Made by a program: the position numbers and the translations under genes. This document shows, in pieces, positions 8,353-13,892 of a stretch of 13,892 nucleotides of DNA. Source of the stretch: Euperipatoides rowelli (lineage: Eukaryota; Onychophora; Udeonychophora; Euonychophora; Peripatopsidae). The DNA lies in assembly GCA_003024985.2 (NCBI GenBank), contig PXIH01S0042955.1. One strand, written 5' to 3'. Position 1 is the first letter of the stretch, and every line of letters starts with the position of its first letter. The notes below the pieces were generated by a model, which saw only the letters and a program-made list of their open reading frames with translations, made no database searches and had not been told where the DNA came from.

Positions 8353-9140
8353 ATGAATTACAAAGAATATGTGTTGACAAAATTAAATGGAAACAATTAT
8401 TTTATTTGGAGAATAAAATTAGAGCTATTGCTTCAAAAAGAAAAATTATGGCAGATAGTAGAAGAACACGCACCCGAGACTGTAACCGCTGAATGGAAAG
8501 CAAAAGCCACCATTGGACTGGCTCTAGAGGATAAAATCTTGGTAGCTATATCGGATTGTAAAACTGTGAAACAAACGTGGCAAAAATTAAAGGCAATATA
8601 TGAACATGGGACTATGACAAGTAATTTGTATTTATTAAAGACTCTTTATACCATGAATTACAATGAATTTTCATGCATGGAAGATACCTTAATAACGTAA
8701 TGAAAATGAACGAGAGGCACCGAGCAATAGGTGAAATAGTTAAAGAAAGCCATCTGATAGCCGCCATTTTAGGAGGATTACCTAATAATTATGCACCCTT
8801 GATATCAACATTGGAAGCAAGAAAAGAGAGTGAATTGAAACTGGAATTTATTCTGGAAAAATTGAGAGACGAGGCTAGTCGTAAGGAGGAGATAACTGAA
8901 AACAAAGACAAGGATTGTGCTTTAGCTAGTTTTAACCCTAGGCCAGAGAATAGTCGTAAAGAACGCATATACTGTCATAGGTGTGGGGGAGAAGGACACA
9001 TGCAATGAAATTGTGCTACTCCCAATCCCAAGGAAACAACTCAATATGATACAGGCAGAAGAAACAAAAGAAATGAAAATTACAGAGAATCAGGGCATAA
9101 AAAAGGTAATTATAACTTTTACTCTGTAGGCGAAAGGCAA
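8353..9140 (+). pseudogene. gag: Copia gag: UBN2-type capsid region and CCHC zinc knuckle
   Basis: From the ATG at 8353 the protein reads KLNGNNYFIWRIKLELLL, the usual copia-type gag N-terminus, then W-K----I-LALEDKIL, KQTWQKLKAIYE and LYLLKTLYTM, the UBN2 landmarks. Near 8690 a frameshift ends this frame at 8700 and the protein continues in frame 0 with LNNVMKMNERHRAIGE, LIAAILGGLP and LEFILEKLRDEA. A CCHC zinc knuckle (C-x2-C-x4-H-x4-C) at 8973-9014 is complete except for a TGA at 9006 inside it. The same frame then runs on through a charged spacer into the protease. Gag forms the particle shell and the knuckle binds RNA. The ATG is chosen because it precedes the conserved motif by the normal ten residues. 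Confidence 0.85.
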
Positions 9141-9555
9141 ATGGAGGAGCAAAGAGAAACTAATAATCCAGAAGTTGACCTGCAACAAGAATGGGCATTT
9201 CATGGACAAGCAATGGAGGAGCGGAACTATCAGTCAGAATGGATAATCGACTCAGGGGCCAGCTCATACATGATGTACCTTAAATCATTCTTACTTGACA
9301 TTGTTGAGTTGAAACCTCCCATAAAAATTAAAATCGCTAATGGACAAATTATTGAAGCTGGACTAAAAGGTAGAGTACAAGTTAATATTAGTGATAAAAA
9401 TAACTATGTAAGAAAGCTTGACATTAAAGATGTTTATATGTTCCGTTGCTAGACAAAAAAATTGTTATCTATTCCATCACTGTGTAATGATGGTTTTAAT
9501 GTGGAGTTTCTAGGAAAGGAGTGTGTAATATACAACAAAATTACAAAAAATTACA
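9141..9555 (+). pseudogene. Copia aspartic protease
   Basis: The frame is the direct continuation of gag, not a new gene. It reads SEWIIDSGASSYM with the catalytic Asp codon at 9249, the DSGAS motif that defines copia-type proteases, followed by IKIANGQIIEAGLKGRV, the flap region, and LDIKDVYM. A TAG at 9450 replaces a residue just before KKLLSIPSLCNDGFNVEF, the usual L-S---L---G----F end of the domain. The frame is lost at a TAA near 9557. This protease would cleave the Gag-Pol polyprotein; with the stop and downstream losses it is inactive as part of a polyprotein. Confidence 0.8.
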
Positions 9556-9687
9556 GGTAAAAAGAGAGGAAATGTTTATGTGTTGTCCTCTGATAATGAT
9601 GTAAAAAATCAAGATCTTGGTCTGGCATGTATACATACATGGCATGCCAGACTGGGACATAGATACAAAACCTGGATACAAAACCTT
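9556..9687 (+). pseudogene. GAG-pre-integrase segment, with zinc-binding part deleted
   Basis: In frame 1 the segment reads GNVYVLSS, then TWHARLGHR (the H-x-x-x-H start, codons 9640-9660), which opens the HHCC zinc-binding domain before integrase. The second half, which should carry a C-x2-C pair before integrase, is missing: within about 30 bases the reading passes into the integrase core. The gap lies at a short direct repeat, GATACAAAACC, present twice at about 9662-9672 and 9676-9686, consistent with a deletion or slippage scar. Confidence 0.7.
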
Positions 9688-10341
9688 TTCAAACATTGGT
9701 TTCTGATGTGTGCGGACCCATAAAGCCTATGACTTATGGAAGTAAAAGGTATTTGTTGACCATAACGGATAATTATTCAAATTTTACATGTGTAGAATTA
9801 ATGAACAGTAAATCTGAAGCTACAGACTTTTTTATTCAGTTTCTTAAAACTTATCATAATGTATATCAATATTGGCCTGTGAATTTCAGAACTGATGGAG
9901 GAGGTGAGTATTGTTGTATGCGATTAATAGAATATTTAAAAACACATGGAATAATTCATTAGGTAACTATCCCGGATACCCCCTCTCAAAATGACAAATC
10001 TGAACGCAAAAATCATACTATTTTGAATATGGTGAGGNGTATGATTAAAGGGAGAGATTTTCCCCTTCAGTTGTGGGGGGGGGGGGGAGCTGCTTTAACA
10101 GCTACTCATATCTTGAACAAATTGAAACATTCTAGTACTGCCTTGTCACCTCATGAACTATGGACAGGAAGAAAACCCGTTATTGATTATTTTTGAGAAT
10201 TTGGTGCCAGAGCATTTGTGTATGTGTCTAGAAGTCATAGAACTAAGCTAGGAGATACAACCATAGAAGGAGCAATGGTGGGATACTCTCTAAGGAGAAA
10301 AGGCTAAAGAATCTGGGTACCAAAAACAGGAAAAGTTATAA
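9688..10341 (+). pseudogene. Copia integrase core and C-terminal region
   Basis: Frame 0 carries a DDE integrase core. The first Asp is in SDVCGP (9705-9707), the second in FRTDGGGEY (9894-9896) and the Glu in SERKNHT (10002-10004), giving exactly 35 residues between the second Asp and the Glu, the normal DD35E spacing. Other landmarks are YLLTITDNYSNFT, TPSQND, LNMVR (N at 10038 in the next codon), ALTATHILNKL, SPHELWTGRKP and FGARAFVYV. Stops at 9960, 10194 and 10305 break it. A run of 13 G (10075-10087) after LQLW adds extra Gly codons but keeps frame. Integrase inserts the cDNA into the host genome. Confidence 0.85.
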
Positions 10342-10536
10342 ATGCTATCTGTTAGTTTTGATGAAAATGTGGTAGAGGAAGAGGATTTCAATCCTGAAAA
10401 GATGAAAAGTGATAATGACGTATGGTTAGATAAGGAAGATCAAGATTGTGAATTGGCTGGTGGTGAAGGAAAACCAGGGGTGAGAAAATCAGAGAGAATG
10501 AATAAAGGCATACCAGCTAAGAGATTATCTTATTAG
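10342..10536 (+). pseudogene. Integrase tail / linker before the missing RT
   Basis: After a frameshift near 10342 the reading continues with VSFDENVVEEED and an acidic stretch, then GVRKSERMNKGIPAKRL and a stop at 10534. In copia elements the FDE box followed by an acidic spacer and a basic R-S-R--K--P--- segment lies just upstream of the RT. Here nothing of the RT follows: the polypurine tract and LTR begin at 10558. This open frame is a fragment and its first ATG is not a start. Confidence 0.75.
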
Positions 10537-10557
10537 TAACTTCTACTACGACCTTGT

Positions 10558-10564
10558 GGAGGAG
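10558..10564 (+). other. Polypurine tract of the copia element
   Basis: GGAGGAG directly precedes the TG that opens the LTR copy. A purine run abutting the 3' LTR is the plus-strand primer site of LTR elements. It is short, but the placement is exact. Confidence 0.55.
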
Positions 10565-10724
10565 TGTAAAATTGACAAGGTCTTGTTAATATAATGAACT
10601 ACTAATAAGGGATAGATTATGCAATTAACATATTCTTACAATATTAATATGATAATGTATTGATTGATTTCTTTTGTTTTTCAAATCATAGAGATTGTTT
10701 TTTATATTTGATGTATTTACGTTA
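10565..10724 (+). repeat. Partial 3' LTR of the copia element
   Basis: The 160 bases starting TGTAAAATTGACAAGG match 13464-13633 with four substitutions and one 10-base length difference. It starts with TG right after the polypurine tract, so it is a 3' LTR. Similarity ends abruptly at 10724, whereas the other copy continues for at least another 259 bases, so this LTR is truncated. The signals expected further in (TATA-like and AATAAA, seen in the other copy) are missing. Confidence 0.9.
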
Positions 10725-10817
10725 GGGTTGAGTCGAATATCCGGGTAGCCGGTTAATCTACCGAACAAGCCAAAACCGGTTAGCAATTTTATCACAAGGT
10801 TATCCGTCCTACTTATT
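10725..10817. other. Unassigned 93-base block with CCGGTT motifs
   Basis: Between the LTR break and the N at 10818 lies a block less AT-rich than its surroundings, with CCGGTTA twice and TATCCGGGTA and TTATCCG variants. It matches neither the LTR nor anything else I can see in the window. It may be the edge of another repeat that truncated the LTR. Confidence 0.4.
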
Positions 10818-10818
10818 N

Positions 10819-10913
10819 GCGCATAGCAAACCTGTTTTTCAAAAGAAAATTTGTGTTTTTTTTGCCAAAAGGATAGAATAGAGTAACTTCATAGGTGTAT
10901 TTTAAAATTCTGT
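10819..10913 (+). repeat. 95-base direct repeat, right copy
   Basis: Identical to 8134-8228. Here it runs without a break into downstream coding sequence of the decayed gene, whereas the left copy connects, across an N, to its upstream coding sequence. Confidence 0.95.
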
Positions 10914-11240
10914 CATCCATTTTTATTGTCAAATTGAAAAGAATTTGATCATCGCCTTGTTGGTACCATGGATGAGGGTGATGCCATACTTCTTGATATT
11001 TTGTATCACACTCCCTGCTATATCCTCTATATTCATCGGTACACCAACAAAATTGTAGCAGAGCCAATTTCTTCAGTCCCATCTCTGGCCATGTATCAAA
11101 GGAGGAATTGATGTTAGAAATTGAAGAACAGATTGCTTCTGGGACAACCATATTCTACATGCATGAAATAATTGAAATATTTCAGCTAAAGCTTGGTGAC
11201 ATGCTCCTGTGATCAACCCAACTTACCTGGCAAATTAAAT
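10819..11240 (+). pseudogene. Decayed multicopy gene: Cys-pair region and GD--LLD--YH segment
   Basis: Frame 0 reads SKENLCFFCQK (CxxC codons 10854-10865), a TAA at 10884, LHRCILKF, a TGA near 10935, KEFDHRLVGTMDEGDAILL and DILYHTPCYILY, continuing to 11112. A shift leads to EELMLEIEEQIASG and IFYMHEIIEIFQLKLGD (11102-11208). A further shift gives INPTYLAN and LLKFSELKEQHG. The order CFFC, GD-I-LD--YH--C---Y, acidic helix, a second helix ending in L, then a N-T-L segment matches the family I recalled for 7901-8228. The strand is set by this colinearity: a 112-codon open frame on the opposite strand at the same place is antisense. Function unknown; the His/Cys positions could bind metal. Confidence 0.65.
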
Positions 11241-12360
11241 TCTTTTGAAGTTTTCCGAACTTAAAGAGCAGCATGGGTCACATTTCAGGTTTATCTGATT
11301 GCTTCCTAAATAACGTGCCAGATAATCTGCAAGACAATAGAAAAATGGTACTAAGGGTGATGCCAAAGTTCTTGTCAGAGCTGCAGTTGTCACAGAGAAG
11401 TAGTCAATTCAGAACAATACATATATAATGACAGTTTCAATCAATGCTCTGATGGGATTCCTTCATCATTAAGCCAGTTCATTAGTGTTTTACTGAATGG
11501 CACTCATGTGGATCATCAGTATTCTCTATGATTATAGTTTACAATATGCAGAATCTATGAAATCAAAGAAAAAGAGAAACACTTTATCTCTGTACATTGG
11601 AATGTGGCTGCATTGGCAAACATGCAGCAAAATAAACTGATAAGAAATCTCATTAAATTGGGCATATGTATTTCAAATGGCAGGGTCATCTAGATTGAAC
11701 AGAGACTGAAGGAATATGTTACACAACAGGCCTAGGAAGAGGGAGTTGTTTGTCCTTTGAATTTGCGTAGATATTTATTTACCATTGCAGCAATTGACAA
11801 TTTAGATCACAACCCATCCTCTCACACATTTTCAAGTTCATTTCACGAAATAATAATATCTTTGTTCCAGGTTCACCATTAATCATGTACTGAATTACAG
11901 ACAACAAACAATGAATCAATCACACCAATTGCCAGAAAGTTACATCATGGTTATTCCCTTGTCAAGAGAATTTATTTCATCCATTCCTCTTCTACCAAAA
12001 GTCAAGAATGTACATCTATTTGATTCAACTGTGAAATATGCAGTCCAGTAAGTAGCCTGGATGGAATGTTTGACATCACATTAAAAATGGAATTCTGTTA
12101 ACAGATGAAACTAAAACAAAGTGGTAAATTTACCATGCATTTGTCTAATTACTGACATGTCTTCTTCTAATCCTCAAATGTGAAACATGGCATGATCATT
12201 GTCAAACAAATTTGTCAATTTCTTCATGAGTCTTCTGATCTTTAAATGGTGAAACATGGTCTGAACATTGTAAAGCACATTGTCAATTTTCTTAATTCTG
12301 ATCAAATCCCAGTTATGGCAATGGACCAGCCACTGTATGCAATTGGAAAAAAAAATATAA
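11241..12360 (+). pseudogene. Decayed multicopy gene: central region with DNLDHNPSS and DQPLYA motifs
   Basis: Colinear fragments in alternating frames follow. They are DGIPSSLSQFISVLLNG (11451-11501), TLSLYIGMWLHW (about 11581-11620), IKLGICISNGRVI and EEGVVCPLNL with stops between, then LFTIAAIDNLDHNPSS with SFHEIIISLFQ (11775-11876). Next come LPESYIMVIPLS (from 11929) and, at 12246-12345, VKHGLNIVKHIVNFL and IPVMAMDQPLYAI. The FT-AA-DN-DHNPSS plus SFH--I-SL block and the V-A-DQPLYA block are the strongest family signatures in the window; I know them from uncharacterised animal proteins but cannot name a fold. At least six frame changes and several stops show decay. Segments at 11270-11440 and 12000-12160 are too worn to read. 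Confidence 0.68.
12163..12300 (+). repeat. 69-base tandem duplication inside the decayed gene
   Basis: The block reading VKHGMIIVKQICQFL (from 12180) is followed 69 bases later by VKHGLNIVKHIVNFL (from 12249) in the same frame, with TCTTCT preceding both. The copies have diverged. As far as I recall the family has one such helix before DQPLYA, so this looks like a local 23-codon duplication in this copy or lineage. Confidence 0.65.
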
Positions 12361-13423
12361 TGTTCATTTCATGAAGAGTTGGGGAGAATAAATTTGTTAA
12401 TTCTTTTGTTTATCCGAGTTCACAGAGAGAGAAACTTCTGGCTGATCCTTGACACACTTAAAGTACTGGTAGCACTTTTCTTCACATTGAACCACCATAA
12501 TTATGTTTGAAGCTCTTCCCACCTCTATTCTGCAAGAGTTTGACAACCAATGGCAGTTGGACCGTTTACCGCATTGCAAGACAATTTTTAGCAATTGCAA
12601 TTGGCCATTCACACGAACAATGTCTTAAATAATTGAAAGTTGTGGGAGGAATTATAAGTTTGACTAAAGATCCTGATTCTTTATCTACATGGATTATAAT
12701 TAGCACCTACCTTGCTTCCCTATTGAAGGAATTTAAAGAGAAACAGTCTGATGTTGATACCTATCTGGACGTTTTGCCTCATCATGAAGAAGGAATTTCA
12801 AACCAGCAATGCGTCCTTATGCATGTAATAAATATGCTTGACCATATTTAATGATGAGATAAAATTTATTACTCTTACCAGTGGTGTTTGTTTATCCAAG
12901 TCAGCCATTTCCGCAGTTAAATCTATTGAAGTAATTGGCCAGGGACAATACCAACACTACAGTCGTTCCATTTTAAAAGACTGAACAGTTGACATAAAAG
13001 TACCAATCAAGAAAAACAAGTTGATATTCACTCAAACTAAGGTTAGGAAGATGGCAGCTCAGAAATAGGTCACTTTCTAGAGGGATCAAATGTGCCTATT
13101 TGGTCAGCTCTTTGTCACTCTGCATGCAATAAGAGAAATATACAGAGTTTTTTTTTTGAGTAGGAATCTGTAATCCTTCCTCCACAATGAAAACAAATGT
13201 TAACAAGGCACTTCCTTTCCACTACATCATTGAATACAAACATGCTGAGAGTAGTAATGAAAACACCTGTGTGCCTTCTGCAAGATATCACTGTGTCATA
13301 ATCGATGGTGGTTCTCTACTTCATTCTATGCCACACAAACCCTCCTATGCAACAATACCGATGATACCAAAACACTATAAAATTCATTACCTATCATTTT
13401 CATGCAAATATATTTTGCTGCAG
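12361..13423 (+). pseudogene. Decayed multicopy gene: C-terminal half, HEQ/GG-LT-P/IDGG motifs
   Basis: Frame 1 reads INLLILLFIRVHRERNFWL and FFTLNHHNYV (12388-12507) to a TGA. Near 12515-12560 EALPTSILQEF passes by a shift into NGSWTVYRIARQFLAIAIG and HSHEQ. After a TAA at 12630 the same frame gives VVGGIISLTKDPDSLSTW and HHEEGISNQQ to 12851. Frame 1 from 12853 then holds VIGQGQYQHYSRSIL, VPIKKNKL and MCLFGQLFVT with three stops. Frame 2 from 13187 holds VNKALPFHY, CVPSARY and VIIDGGSLLHSMP (IDGG at 13301-13312). The order FIR-x-REN, HxNY, GSW, HEQ, GG--LT--P--L--W, HHE---QQ, PIKKN, LFGQ, IDGG agrees with one family and needs no introns. The end is cut by the LTR at 13424. Confidence 0.68.
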
Positions 13424-13490
13424 TGTAAAATTGACAAGGTCTTGTTAATATATTTTGCTGCAGTGTAAAATTGACAAGGTCTTGTTAATA
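13411..13490 (+). repeat. Exact 40-base tandem duplication across the LTR boundary
   Basis: The unit 13411-13450 repeats exactly at 13451-13490. Each unit contains 13 bases of flank (TATTTTGCTGCAG) and the first 27 bases of the LTR. Because it spans the insertion boundary, it arose after insertion by slippage or in assembly. It creates two candidate LTR starts, 13424 and 13464. Confidence 0.95.
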
Positions 13491-13892
13491 TAATGAACCA
13501 CTAATAAGGCATGAATTTAAATAGATTATGCAATTAACATATTCTTACAATATAAATATGATAATGTATTGATTGATTTCTTTTGTTTTTCAAATCATAG
13601 AGTTTGTTTTTTATATTTGATGTATTTATGTTATTGAAATATTTGTTTGACTCATGCTCATTTTTTATGACTATGACATAAGGGACTCAGAATAAAAAGA
13701 GGCATGCTGGGAGGGTTTGAGCTGAGCGTGGGTTGTGCGACTCAATTTTGGAAGCATGTCTGTATGCTGATATAAAGTACTAAGTTAGTAAATAAATTTA
13801 TCATTATATTTGTGTTACTGCTGAAATAGTAAGTGAAATCTGTTTGATAATTTATTGCTTAGTTATAAGTGATTTATGATTATATTGGATGT
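13424..13892 (+). mobile_element. Copia-family LTR, running off the window
   Basis: From TGTAAAATTG (13464, with a duplicated start at 13424) the sequence matches the truncated LTR at 10565-10724 and then continues unique to the window end. Inside are AATAAAAAGAGG (13691) and TATAAAG (13771), either of which could be the TATA signal, and AATAAA at 13791, a likely poly(A) signal. The total visible length is at least 429 bases. It begins within the 3' part of the decayed gene, so it is either a solo LTR or the 5' LTR of an element lying to the right. The LTR end, primer site and target duplication are outside the window. Confidence 0.8.
13791..13796 (+). terminator. Possible LTR poly(A) signal
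   Basis: AATAAA lies about 330 bases into the LTR, downstream of the TATA-like sequences, where the R region's processing signal would be expected. In AT-rich DNA a chance match is common. Confidence 0.3.

Larger units (their letters stand above)
8230..10817 (+). mobile_element. Degenerate Ty1/copia element lacking RT and RNase H
   Basis: The order is a possible primer-binding site, gag with UBN2-like domain and zinc knuckle, protease (DSGAS), GAG-pre-integrase (WHARLGH), integrase with D, D and E, an acidic tail with a basic KSERMNKG segment, a short polypurine tract and the start of an LTR. Gag-PR-INT order is diagnostic of Ty1/copia. In intact copia elements RT and RNase H follow the tail, but here the polypurine tract comes 28 bases after the last codon, so about 2 kb is missing. 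The reading is also broken by stops at 9006, 9450, 9960, 10194 and 10305 and by frameshifts near 8690, 9555, 9685 and 10342. N bases at both ends (8229, 10818) mean its placement here is uncertain. Confidence 0.85.

Noticed and set aside
8134-10913. The 95-base direct repeats as LTRs or a target-site duplication of the copia element
   Set aside because: They encode part of another gene, lie outside the polypurine tract and true LTR start at 10565, and are far longer than the roughly 5-base duplication made by copia integrases.
10813-11151. 112-codon open frame on the minus strand, including a possible CAG/GT splice donor near 10832
   Set aside because: The plus strand of the same interval carries colinear motifs (CFFC, GD--LLD--YH, acidic helix) of the decayed gene, so this frame is antisense. 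It also crosses the N at 10818.
12397-12612. 71-codon minus-strand open frame with several Cys
   Set aside because: Antisense to the FIR, HxNY and HEQ segments of the plus-strand decayed gene; no motif of its own.
13464-13633. The LTR match as the second LTR of the copia element at 8230-10817 in its present position
   Set aside because: A 3' LTR start already follows the polypurine tract at 10565, and about 2.6 kb of unrelated coding sequence lies between the two LTR copies.

Overview
The window looks like AT-rich metazoan genomic DNA. The evidence is a PHD-finger/APE-endonuclease non-LTR retrotransposon, a Ty1/copia LTR retrotransposon, a second reverse-transcriptase type with an IDD motif, and a long decayed gene whose motifs I recognise from a widespread uncharacterised multicopy animal protein family. 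No bacterial-type genes, tRNA, rRNA or CRISPR were seen. The species cannot be named from the sequence. Every protein-coding stretch is broken by stops or frameshifts, so this is a graveyard of repeats with no evident working gene. Seven single N bases (552, 3265, 4025, 8133, 8229, 10038, 10818) matter, because several sit exactly where unrelated sequences meet and probably mark assembly joins.

Layout. 1-1452: AT-rich DNA with homopolymer runs and no gene. 1453-1829 (minus): a frameshifted reverse-transcriptase fragment, possibly Penelope-like. About 1826-6990 (plus): a CR1/L2/Jockey-group non-LTR retrotransposon with a YY1-like site at its 5' end, a PHD finger, an endonuclease with altered catalytic residues, an RT with an intact FADD core, a C-terminal region, a short 3' UTR and a GAT-repeat tail. 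It is interrupted at about 3266-5110 by part of a second non-LTR element (to 4024) and by about 1.1 kb of unassigned DNA. 6968-7135: a trinucleotide microsatellite that flips from GAT to CAT. 7136-7900: AT-rich, no gene.

7901-8228 and 10819-13423 (plus): two halves of one decayed, apparently intronless gene. A 95-base block is identical in both halves (8134-8228 and 10819-10913). Between them lies 8230-10817, a copia element with gag, zinc knuckle, protease, integrase (DDE residues visible) and one partial LTR, but no reverse transcriptase or RNase H. The exact 95-base overlap, with N bases at its edges, suggests the two halves are really contiguous and the copia contig was misplaced. 13424-13892: an LTR of the same copia family interrupts the 3' part of the decayed gene and runs off the window. 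It is preceded by a 40-base exact tandem duplication.

The features do not form a pathway. The story is layered insertion and decay: two RT lineages and a copia family landed in and around an older multicopy gene, and the assembly of these repeats is itself suspect.
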